In this document: piece by piece, positions 10,073 through 17,684 of the stretch
How positions within the stretch are numbered: position 1 is the first letter of the stretch
How the letters are laid out: every line of letters starts with the position of its first letter
Origin: Pseudomonas sp. LBUM920
GTDB taxonomy: Bacteria; Pseudomonadota; Gammaproteobacteria; Pseudomonadales; Pseudomonadaceae
Assembly: GCF_003852315.1 (NCBI RefSeq)
Contig: NZ_CP027762.1
Span: forward strand, 1,717,501 to 1,781,500
Direction of reading: 5' to 3'
DNA: 64,000 nucleotides
Notes under the pieces: model-generated
Database searches by the model: none
What the model saw: only the letters and a program-made list of their open reading frames with translations
What the model was told of the DNA's origin: nothing
Program-made: the position numbers and the translations under genes

Positions 10073-10285
10073 GAGACGTCCGTGCAGAGAAATCACGACT
10101 AGCACCGGCACCGCCGACACTGATTGCCCCTAGCTTAGCCTTTTGCCAGCGACCGGCGAAAGCTTTGCCGGCCGGCTGGCTGAAGTTCATCGTAAATGTC
10201 CTGCAGAACGTGTCGACAGCGAAAATGCCGACCGCATCCCACCTTCAAGTCAGGTAGAATGCGCGCCCAGTTTTTGGAGAAGCGT

Positions 10286-12208
10286 ATGACCCTGCTCAAA
10301 TTCAGCGATGTGTCCCTTGCTTTCGGCGCTATGCCGTTGTTGGACAAGGTGTCCTGGCAGATCGCCCGTGGTGAGCGGGTGTGCATCATCGGCCGCAACG
10401 GCACCGGCAAGTCCAGCATGATGAAGCTGGTTAAAGGCGATCAGAAGCCCGATGACGGCTCTGTTTGGCGTGCCCCGGGCCTGAAGATCGGCGAATTGCC
10501 GCAAGAATTGCCGGTGGCCGACGGACGGACAGTGTTCGACGTGGTTGCCGAAGGCCTGGACGGCGTTGGCGAGTTGCTCGCGCAATACCATCACCTGGCG
10601 CAGAACTGCGTCACCGAAGAGGACCTGGACAAGCTGATGCACGTCCAGCAAGACCTCGAAGCCCGTGACGGCTGGCGCTTGCAGCAACTGGTCGACAGTA
10701 CCCTGAGCCGCCTGCAGCTGCCGGCCGACAAGACCCTCGCCGAGTTGTCCGGCGGCTGGCGTCGTCGCGTGCTGCTGGCCCAGGCGCTGGTGTCCGAGCC
10801 GGATTTGTTGCTGCTCGACGAACCCACCAACCACTTGGACATCGGCGCAATCGCCTGGCTGGAAGAAGCCCTCAAGGATTTCCAGGGCGCCGTGCTGTTC
10901 ATCACGCACGACCGTTCCTTCCTGCAGAATCTGGCCACGCGCATCCTCGAGCTGGACCGTGGCGGCCTGATCGACTGGAACGGCGACTACGCCAGTTTCC
11001 TGGTGCACAAGGAAGCCGCACTGTCCGCTGAAGAAACCGCCAACGCGCTGTTCGACAAAAAGCTGGCCCAGGAAGAAGTCTGGATCCGCCAGGGCATCAA
11101 GGCCCGTCGCACCCGTAACGAAGGCCGCGTACGCGCCTTGAAAGCCCTGCGTGTTGAGCGCAGCGAGCGCCGTGAACGCACCGGCAAGGCCAATATCCAG
11201 CTGGATACCGCCGACAAGTCGGGCAAGCAGGTGATGGTGCTGGAGAACGTCAGCTTCCATCACCCGGACGGCCCGTTCCTGATCAAGGACTTCTCGATGG
11301 TGCTGCAGCGCGGCGACCGCATCGGCCTGCTGGGCGCCAACGGCACCGGCAAGACCACCTTGCTCAAGCTGATGCTCAATGGTCTGCAACCGACCAGCGG
11401 CACGGTGGAAGAGGGTACGCGCATCGACGTGGCCTATTTCGACCAGTTGCGCCATCAGTTGGACCTGGAAAAAACCGTGATCGACAACGTCGCCGAAGGC
11501 CGCGACTTTATCGACATCGACGGCCAGAGCCGCCACGTGCTGAGCTACCTGGGCGACTTCCTGTTCAGCCCGCAACGCGCACGTACGCCGGTGAAAGCCT
11601 TGTCCGGTGGTGAGCGTGCGCGCCTGCTGCTGGCCAAGCTGTTCAGCAAGCCGGCCAACCTGCTGGTGCTCGACGAACCGACCAACGACCTCGACGTGGA
11701 AACCCTCGAACTGCTGGAAGAGGTCTTGCTGACCTTCAACGGCACCGTGCTGATGGTCAGCCACGACCGGGCATTCCTCGACAACGTGGTCACCAGCACC
11801 CTGGTCTTCGAAGGCGAAGGCAAAGTGCGTGAATACGTCGGTGGTTATCAGGACTGGCTGCGTCAGGGCGGCTCGCCGCGCCTGCTGGGCGTGACCGAGA
11901 GCAAGTCCGGCAAGGCCGACCTGACCTCCGCCGTCGTTGCGCCAGTTGCGGGCGCTGCTGCTCCGGCCCAGGACGCTGCACCGTCGACCAAGAAAAAGCT
12001 CAGCTACAAGCTGCAACGTGAGCTGGAAGCCTTGCCGGGCGATATCGACGCCAAGGAACAGCAGATTGCCGCAGTAGAAGCAGAAATGGCGGACGCGGGT
12101 TTCTACCTGCGTCCGGCGGCGGAAACGGCCAAGGTCATTGCTTCCCTGGAAACGTTGAACCACGAGCTGGAAGTGTTGGTTGAGCGTTGGGCCGAGCTGG
12201 ATGCCTGA
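10286..12208 (+). CDS. uup: ABC-F ATPase Uup
   Basis: Cytosolic ATPase with two ABC domains and no membrane part; Uup-type ABC-F proteins act on ribosomes or DNA branch structures, and loss raises transposon excision in E. coli. Start ATG 10286 follows TTGGAGAAGCG. Domain 1: Walker A GRNGTGKSS, signature LSGGWRRRVLLAQAL, Walker B LLLLDEPTNHLD. A charged linker follows (~residues 240-300). Domain 2: GANGTGKTT, LSGGERARLLLAK, LLVLDEPTNDLD. The C-terminal ~90 residues, after an Ala/Pro-rich hinge, form the Uup-specific basic coiled coil. 640 aa. Confidence 0.94.
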   Translation: MTLLKFSDVSLAFGAMPLLDKVSWQIARGERVCIIGRNGTGKSSMMKLVKGDQKPDDGSVWRAPGLKIGELPQELPVADGRTVFDVVAEGLDGVGELLAQYHHLAQNCVTEEDLDKLMHVQQDLEARDGWRLQQLVDSTLSRLQLPADKTLAELSGGWRRRVLLAQALVSEPDLLLLDEPTNHLDIGAIAWLEEALKDFQGAVLFITHDRSFLQNLATRILELDRGGLIDWNGDYASFLVHKEAALSAEETANALFDKKLAQEEVWIRQGIKARRTRNEGRVRALKALRVERSERRERTGKANIQLDTADKSGKQVMVLENVSFHHPDGPFLIKDFSMVLQRGDRIGLLGANGTGKTTLLKLMLNGLQPTSGTVEEGTRIDVAYFDQLRHQLDLEKTVIDNVAEGRDFIDIDGQSRHVLSYLGDFLFSPQRARTPVKALSGGERARLLLAKLFSKPANLLVLDEPTNDLDVETLELLEEVLLTFNGTVLMVSHDRAFLDNVVTSTLVFEGEGKVREYVGGYQDWLRQGGSPRLLGVTESKSGKADLTSAVVAPVAGAAAPAQDAAPSTKKKLSYKLQRELEALPGDIDAKEQQIAAVEAEMADAGFYLRPAAETAKVIASLETLNHELEVLVERWAELDA

Positions 12209-12224
12209 TTGATTCAAGCGCACT

Positions 12225-12266
12225 AAAAAAGCCCGGCGCCCATTTGTATGAACGCCGGGCTTTTTA
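12225..12266 (+). terminator. Intrinsic terminator after uup
   Basis: Stem GCCCGGCG / CGCCGGGC (12231-12260) followed by TTTTTAT. An A-run on the left flank could make it work in both directions. Confidence 0.92.
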
Positions 12267-12285
12267 TATGGAGTGCGATTAGAAA

Positions 12286-12375
12286 TGTGGGAGCGGGCTT
12301 GCTCGCGAAATCGGTACATCAGTCGCCGGATGCGTCAACTGACAGAATGCTTTCGCGAGCAAACCCGCTCCCACA
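12286..12375. repeat. REPIN between uup and the usp gene
   Basis: Near-perfect inverted pair: TGTGGGAGCGGGCTTGCTCG at the left and CGAGCAAACCCGCTCCCACA at the right, separated by ~45 bases. It lies between two convergent genes. Confidence 0.93.
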
Positions 12376-12392
12376 GTTGGTTAGCGCCGTGC

Positions 12393-12845
12393 TTACGTAT
12401 TTTTGACCAGTTTTACTGCCAGCACATCGCACGGCGCGCCGTGCAGTACGTCATTGGCAGTCGAGCCCAGCAGCAGCGCCAGGCCATGACGGCCGTGGCT
12501 GCCGACCACGATCAGGTCACAGCCCTGTTCCTTGGCCAGGTGGTGGATTTCCTGACGAGGCTGGCCGTAGGTGAGGTGGGAATTTTCCTTGGTTACTTCC
12601 GGGTACTTGAGGATCAACCGGTCCAGGCGCTCTTTGGCCTGGTCAAATTGTTGTTGCTGCAACTGGGAAAGGTCCATGGGCACGTCGCCACCAAACGCCA
12701 TGGCCATAGGCTCGACAATATGCACGAGTGACAGCTTGGCGCCGTTGGCGATTGCTGAAGCCTGCGCGCGCTTGATCACTGGGTCGCACTCTTCGGTCAG
12801 ATCGACAGCGACCAGGATATGTTTGTAGGAGTGTTCGTTGGGCAT
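12393..12845 (-). CDS. Universal stress protein, UspA family
   Basis: 150-aa cytosolic Usp-fold protein. It begins YKHILVAVDLTEECDPVI and has the nucleotide-binding motif near the C terminus, VVGSHGRHGLALLLGSTANDVL (G-2x-G-9x-G-S/T), so it is probably an ATP-binding type. The Shine-Dalgarno GGAGGAACGCGCC precedes ATG 12845. It is divergent from the small membrane protein at 12951. Genus synteny (usp upstream of fadBA) agrees. The precise stress role cannot be read from sequence. Confidence 0.93.
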   Translation of the reverse strand: MPNEHSYKHILVAVDLTEECDPVIKRAQASAIANGAKLSLVHIVEPMAMAFGGDVPMDLSQLQQQQFDQAKERLDRLILKYPEVTKENSHLTYGQPRQEIHHLAKEQGCDLIVVGSHGRHGLALLLGSTANDVLHGAPCDVLAVKLVKNT

Positions 12846-12950
12846 GGCGCGTTCCTCCAGGGGACTGCAATAAGTTCAGTATGGCTGCTTTCAAGCGGAT
12901 GGGGTTGCGTCAGGTCAAATCCGCTCATCTAGAAATTCGGGAGTACACAT

Positions 12951-13388
12951 ATGACGGTCTGGATAGTGGTGTCAATCCTTCTCGTGGTGCTGAGCCCTCT
13001 GGCATGGTTGCGTCCCTCGCGCCATCAGAGTGGGCGCATGGCCCTGCGCATGGAGGCGCGCCGCATCGGCCTGGCCATGCAATTGGCGCCGCAAGACTGG
13101 CCGTACTGGCTCAAGCACGAGCCGCCAAGCCCTTGCGCGCAGTACTGCCGACCGCGCCGCGCAAGTGCGCCCGCCCTCTGGTGTTACTGGCAGCTGGAGC
13201 CCGGGGTTTGGGTCAATCAGTGGCGCGAAGTGTGCGTCGATGAAACGTTGTTGGCGCATTTTGCGACCCTGCCGGATAACGTCTACAAGGTCGAGGCGGA
13301 CAAACAAATGATCGCCCTGTACTGGGGCGAGAAGGGCGAGGCGAGCGTGTTGAAGGATATTGATGCGTTGCTCAAGGCCCTGGCTTGA
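12951..13388 (+). CDS. Small membrane-anchored protein of unknown function
   Basis: 145 aa with one N-terminal hydrophobic segment (residues ~2-19, WIVVSILLVVLSPLAWL) and a soluble remainder rich in Trp and Arg. Start ATG 12951 has GGGAG six bases upstream. Pseudomonads carry such a protein upstream of fadBA, sometimes annotated as YajC-like; I see nothing that proves that label. No catalytic motif is visible. Confidence 0.8.
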   Translation: MTVWIVVSILLVVLSPLAWLRPSRHQSGRMALRMEARRIGLAMQLAPQDWPYWLKHEPPSPCAQYCRPRRASAPALWCYWQLEPGVWVNQWREVCVDETLLAHFATLPDNVYKVEADKQMIALYWGEKGEASVLKDIDALLKALA

Positions 13389-13410
13389 TGCCTGCCGAAT
13401 AAAACCCAGG

Positions 13411-13438
13411 CAATAAAAAGCCCGACATCATCATCGGG
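13411..13438 (-). terminator. Leftward intrinsic terminator
   Basis: Stem AGCCCGA / TCGGGCT with loop TGATGATG. The T-run (TTTTTATT) follows only in the leftward reading. No annotated minus-strand gene lies to its right, so it points to an unassigned leftward transcript in 13440-13880. Confidence 0.75.
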
Positions 13439-13883
13439 CTGGAGTTGGCCAGGCAGGCCGGTAAATCTGTAACGCATGCGTCGGATGTTCATCCAGGCGC
13501 ATTAAGGTTGTCGCTAGCCTAGCGGCATATCCTGTTCTGTACAGCCTTTTCCCACATAATTTCCGTTATTGATTTCGTGAATAGTCGAATATTGGCGCGG
13601 CGTAAGGCGTGGGCCTGGGTTCTGAACTGACTGGAAAGTCGCGTTTTTCCTAGCCTTTCGAGCGATTGACAATTGCCCGGAATTGGATGAAGGTGACGTA
13701 CCCAAATCAAACGGGCGTATGAATTGAGCGTTTGTCTGTCAGACCGCTCATACAGAACCCCGACTAGCGCGTTGGCGGGTGTGCCTGGCGGATTGGCATG
13801 AGCATTGACCCAATAATCAATGTCCAACCAGAGGCCAGCGTCCAATGTGTACTGTTCAGCTTCCATATCGTGGAGATCAGTTG
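13439..13883. other. 445-base gap upstream of fadB
   Basis: AT-richer than the flanking genes. It should hold the fadBA promoter, but I cannot place a convincing -35/-10 pair or a standard PsrA operator (GAAAC-N4-GTTTC). A spaced inverted repeat CAAAC-N17-GTTTG lies at 13708-13734. A 115-codon frame is open on the minus strand (13519-13866), ending upstream of the leftward terminator. Its codon choice is not typical of the neighbours and it has no recognisable domain, so I do not call it a gene. Confidence 0.5.
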
Positions 13884-16031
13884 ATGATTTACGAAGGTAA
13901 AGCCATCACGGTTAAGGCTCTTGAAAGTGGCATCGTCGAATTGAAATTCGACCTCAAGGGTGAGTCCGTCAACAAGTTCAACCGTCTAACCCTGAACGAA
14001 CTGCGTCAGGCCGTAGACACCATCAAAGCAGATGCTTCGGTCAAGGGCGTGATCGTCTCCAGCGGCAAGGACGTGTTTATCGTCGGCGCTGACATCACCG
14101 AATTCGTCGACAACTTCAAGCTGCCCGATGCCGAGCTGGTGGCTGGCAACCTCGAAGCCAACAAGATTTTCAGCGATTTCGAAGACCTCAACGTGCCAAC
14201 CGTCGCCGCGATCAATGGCATCGCGTTGGGCGGCGGTCTGGAAATGTGCCTGGCCGCAGACTTCCGTGTCATGTCGGCCACCGCCAAAATCGGCCTGCCT
14301 GAAGTCAAACTGGGCATCTACCCAGGTTTTGGCGGCACCGTGCGCCTGCCGCGCATCATCGGTGCCGACAACGCCATCGAGTGGATTGCCGCCGGCAAGG
14401 AAAACAAAGCAGAAGACGCGCTGAAAGTCGGTGCCGTCGATGCTGTGGTTGCCCCGGACAAACTCGCCGAAGCTGCACTGAACCTGATCAAAGGCGCCAT
14501 CAGCGGCGAATTTGACTACAAGGCCAAGCGTCAGCCGAAGCTTGAAAAACTCAAGCTCAACGCCATCGAACAAATGATGTCGTTCGAAACCGCCAAAGGT
14601 TTCGTGGCAGGCCAGGCCGGCCCGAACTACCCGGCACCGGTTGAAGCGATCAAGACCATCCAGAAGGCCGCGAATTTCGGTCGCGACAAAGCCCTGGAAG
14701 TGGAAGCTGCAGGTTTCGTCAAACTGGCGAAAACCTCGGCAGCCCAGAGCCTGATCGGTCTGTTCCTTAACGATCAGGAACTGAAGAAAAAGGCCAAGGC
14801 CTACGACGAAATCGCCAAAGACGTGAAACAGGCTGCCGTACTCGGCGCCGGTATCATGGGCGGCGGTATCGCTTATCAGTCGGCCTCCAAAGGCACGCCG
14901 ATCCTGATGAAAGACATCAACGAACACGGTATCGAGCAAGGCCTGGCGGAAGCCGCCAAGCTGCTGGTGGGCCGCGTTGATAAAGGTCGCATGACCGCAG
15001 CGAAGATGGCTGAAGTGCTTAACGGCATTCGTCCTACGCTGTCCTACGGCGATTTCGGCCACGTCGACCTGGTGGTCGAAGCGGTTGTCGAGAACCCGAA
15101 GGTCAAGCAAGCCGTACTGGCGGAAGTGGAAGCTCAGGTTAAAGAAGACACCATTCTGGCCTCGAACACTTCGACCATTTCCATCAGCTTGCTGGCCAAG
15201 GCCCTCAAGCGTCCGGAAAACTTCGTCGGCATGCACTTCTTCAACCCGGTGCACATGATGCCGCTGGTGGAAGTGATCCGTGGCGAGAAGTCCAGCGAGC
15301 TGGCGATTGCCACCACCGTTGCCTACGCCAAGAAAATGGGCAAGAACCCGATCGTCGTTAACGACTGCCCGGGCTTTTTGGTCAACCGCGTGCTGTTCCC
15401 GTACTTCGGCGGTTTCGCCAAGCTGGTCAGCGCCGGTGTGGACTTTGTGCGTATCGACAAGGTCATGGAAAAATTCGGCTGGCCAATGGGCCCGGCGTAC
15501 CTGATGGACGTGGTCGGCATCGACACCGGCCACCACGGTCGTGACGTCATGGCTGAAGGCTTCCCGGACCGCATGAAAGACGACCGCCGTTCGGCGATCG
15601 ACGCACTCTACGAAGCCAAGCGCCTGGGCCAGAAGAACGGCAAGGGCTTCTACGCCTACGAGGCCGACAAGAAGGGCAAGCAGAAGAAAGTGGCCGACCC
15701 TTCGGTTCACGAAGTACTCGCGCCGGTCATCTACGAGCAGCGTGAGGTGTCCGATGAGGACATCATCAACTGGATGATGATCGCCCTGTGCCTGGAAACC
15801 GTACGTTGCCTGGAAGACGGCATCGTTGAAACCGCCGCCGAAGCCGATATGGGCCTGGTGTACGGTATTGGTTTCCCTCCATTCCGTGGTGGTGCGCTGC
15901 GTTACATCGATTCGATCGGTGTGGCCGAGTTCGTTGCCCTGGCTGACAAATACGCTGATCTGGGCCCGCTGTACCACCCGACCGCGAAGCTGCGTGAAAT
16001 GGCCAAAAATGGCCAGAGCTTCTTCGGTTAA
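13884..16031 (+). CDS. fadB: Fatty-acid oxidation complex alpha subunit FadB
   Basis: Multifunctional beta-oxidation enzyme (715 aa). The N-terminal enoyl-CoA hydratase/isomerase domain contains GIALGGGLEMCLAADFRV (~residues 110-128). The L-3-hydroxyacyl-CoA dehydrogenase domain starts with Rossmann LGAGIMGGGIAY (~319) and has NTSTISISLLA, GMHFFNPVHMMPLVE and VNDCPGFLVNR. It pairs with FadA in an alpha2beta2 complex. I chose ATG 13884 (MIYEGKAITVKAL) because TGGAGATCAG precedes it. fadA follows after 29 bases, a classic fadBA operon. In P. aeruginosa this operon is under PsrA control; psrA lies 7 kb downstream here. Confidence 0.98.
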   Translation: MIYEGKAITVKALESGIVELKFDLKGESVNKFNRLTLNELRQAVDTIKADASVKGVIVSSGKDVFIVGADITEFVDNFKLPDAELVAGNLEANKIFSDFEDLNVPTVAAINGIALGGGLEMCLAADFRVMSATAKIGLPEVKLGIYPGFGGTVRLPRIIGADNAIEWIAAGKENKAEDALKVGAVDAVVAPDKLAEAALNLIKGAISGEFDYKAKRQPKLEKLKLNAIEQMMSFETAKGFVAGQAGPNYPAPVEAIKTIQKAANFGRDKALEVEAAGFVKLAKTSAAQSLIGLFLNDQELKKKAKAYDEIAKDVKQAAVLGAGIMGGGIAYQSASKGTPILMKDINEHGIEQGLAEAAKLLVGRVDKGRMTAAKMAEVLNGIRPTLSYGDFGHVDLVVEAVVENPKVKQAVLAEVEAQVKEDTILASNTSTISISLLAKALKRPENFVGMHFFNPVHMMPLVEVIRGEKSSELAIATTVAYAKKMGKNPIVVNDCPGFLVNRVLFPYFGGFAKLVSAGVDFVRIDKVMEKFGWPMGPAYLMDVVGIDTGHHGRDVMAEGFPDRMKDDRRSAIDALYEAKRLGQKNGKGFYAYEADKKGKQKKVADPSVHEVLAPVIYEQREVSDEDIINWMMIALCLETVRCLEDGIVETAAEADMGLVYGIGFPPFRGGALRYIDSIGVAEFVALADKYADLGPLYHPTAKLREMAKNGQSFFG

Positions 16032-16060
16032 GCGCCCAGACGAATAGAGCGAGAATATTT

Positions 16061-17236
16061 ATGAGCTTGAATCCAAGAGACGTGGTGATTGTCGACTTCG
16101 GTCGCACACCGATGGGCCGCTCCAAGGGCGGCATGCACCGCAACACCCGCGCCGAAGACATGTCGGCGCACCTGATCAGCAAATTGCTGGAACGTAACGT
16201 TAAGGTCGACCCGAACGAAGTCGAAGACGTGATCTGGGGCTGTGTCAACCAGACCCTGGAGCAGGGTTGGAACATCGCGCGCATGGCGTCTTTGATGACC
16301 CAGATCCCGCACACCGCAGCCGGCCAGACCGTCAGCCGCCTGTGTGGCTCCTCGATGAGCGCGCTGCACACCGCCGCACAAGCGATCATGACCGGCAACG
16401 GCGATGTGTTCGTGGTCGGCGGCGTGGAGCACATGGGCCACGTCAGCATGATGCACGGCGTCGACCCTAACCCGCACATGTCGCTGTACGCGGCGAAAGC
16501 CTCGGGCATGATGGGCCTCACCGCAGAAATGCTCGGCAAAATGCACGGCATTACCCGCGAAGCCCAGGATGCATTCGGCCTGCGTTCCCACCAGTTGGCC
16601 CACAAGGCGACCGTGGAAGGCAAGTTCAAGGATGAAATCATCCCGATGAACGGCTATGACGAAAATGGTTTCCTGAAACTGTTCGACTACGACGAAACCA
16701 TTCGTCCGGACACCACCCTGGAAAGCCTGGCAGCCTTGAAACCTGCCTTCAATCCAAAGGGCGGCACCGTGACAGCCGGTACTTCGTCGCAAATCACCGA
16801 CGGTGCTTCGTGCATGATCGTGATGTCGGCGCAGCGTGCCCAGGACCTGGGTATCCAGCCGATGGCCGTGATCCGTTCGATGGCCGTGGCGGGTGTGGAC
16901 CCGGCAATCATGGGCTATGGTCCAGTACCGGCCACACAAAAAGCCTTGAAGCGCGCGGGCCTGACCATCTCCGATATCGACTTCTTCGAGCTCAACGAAG
17001 CTTTCGCCGCACAGGCCCTGCCAGTGCTGAAAGATTTGAAAGTACTCGACAAGATGAACGAGAAGGTTAACCTGCACGGCGGTGCGATTGCCCTGGGCCA
17101 CCCATTCGGTTGCTCCGGTGCACGTATTTCCGGCACTTTGCTTAACGTGATGAAGCAAAATGGCGGCAACCTTGGGGTTGCAACCATGTGCATTGGTCTC
17201 GGCCAAGGCATTTCCACCGTCTTCGAACGCGTCTAA
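16061..17236 (+). CDS. fadA: 3-ketoacyl-CoA thiolase FadA (beta subunit)
   Basis: Thiolase that splits 3-ketoacyl-CoA with CoA, releasing acetyl-CoA, as the last step of each beta-oxidation cycle. 391 aa. The acyl-accepting cysteine is in VSRLCGSSMSALHTAAQ (about residue 95). The C-terminal thiolase motifs are NLHGGAIALGHPFGCSGARI and VATMCIGLGQGIS. It is the second gene of fadBA and ends in a strong terminator. Confidence 0.98.
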   Translation: MSLNPRDVVIVDFGRTPMGRSKGGMHRNTRAEDMSAHLISKLLERNVKVDPNEVEDVIWGCVNQTLEQGWNIARMASLMTQIPHTAAGQTVSRLCGSSMSALHTAAQAIMTGNGDVFVVGGVEHMGHVSMMHGVDPNPHMSLYAAKASGMMGLTAEMLGKMHGITREAQDAFGLRSHQLAHKATVEGKFKDEIIPMNGYDENGFLKLFDYDETIRPDTTLESLAALKPAFNPKGGTVTAGTSSQITDGASCMIVMSAQRAQDLGIQPMAVIRSMAVAGVDPAIMGYGPVPATQKALKRAGLTISDIDFFELNEAFAAQALPVLKDLKVLDKMNEKVNLHGGAIALGHPFGCSGARISGTLLNVMKQNGGNLGVATMCIGLGQGISTVFERV

Positions 17237-17253
17237 GCGTTGCGTTGACGGAA

Positions 17254-17283
17254 GCCGGGGCCCAGTGCCCCGGTTTTTGTTTT
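17254..17283 (+). terminator. Intrinsic terminator after fadA
   Basis: Stem CCGGGGC / GCCCCGG, loop CCAGT, then TTTTTGTTTTTT. Confidence 0.92.
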
Positions 17284-17333
17284 TTGGAATTTTTAATATT
17301 TTTTTTCAACAAATTTTGTAAGAGGGCCAGAGC

Positions 17334-17570
17334 ATGAAAGTCGAACCAGGGCTCTACCAACATTATAAGGGGCCGCAGTACCGCGTTTTTAACGTGGCGC
17401 GGCACTCCGAGACCGAAGAAGAAGTGGTGTTTTACCAAGCACTGTATGGCGATTACGGCTTTTGGGTGCGCCCATTGAGCATGTTCCTGGAGACCGTCGA
17501 AGTTGACGGCGAGCAGGTCCCGCGCTTTGCTTTGGTCCAGGCCGAACCCAGTCTTTTTTCAGGGCAATAA
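17334..17570 (+). CDS. DUF1653 domain protein
   Basis: 78-aa protein whose whole length is the DUF1653 fold: GLYQHYKGPQYRVFNVARHSETEEEVVFYQALYGDYGFWVRP. It has many aromatic residues and is predicted soluble. Its biochemical role is unknown. Start ATG 17334 has AGAGGG upstream. It lies between the fadA terminator and topA, as in other pseudomonads. Confidence 0.9.
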   Translation: MKVEPGLYQHYKGPQYRVFNVARHSETEEEVVFYQALYGDYGFWVRPLSMFLETVEVDGEQVPRFALVQAEPSLFSGQ

Positions 17571-17684
17571 CGGCAGGTCGCGCAGAATGCTGCGCTTGAC
17601 CTCACCTTGTTGCCACTATATATAGCGTTGCCGCGACAGGCGCCAACTGCCTTTCACTTCTCGAATTCAGGAATTTTCCGATCC

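Noticed and set aside
10250..12319. 689-codon antisense frame across uup
   Set aside because: Shadow of high-GC codon bias. The plus strand has an unmistakable ABC-F protein.
13708..13734. CAAAC-N17-GTTTG as a PsrA site for fadBA
   Set aside because: The PsrA consensus needs a spacer of 2-4 bases; 17 is too long.
13519..13866. 115-codon minus-strand frame upstream of fadB
   Set aside because: No recognisable domain and no convincing ribosome site; only a possible link with the leftward terminator. Kept as a transcript hint and not as a gene.
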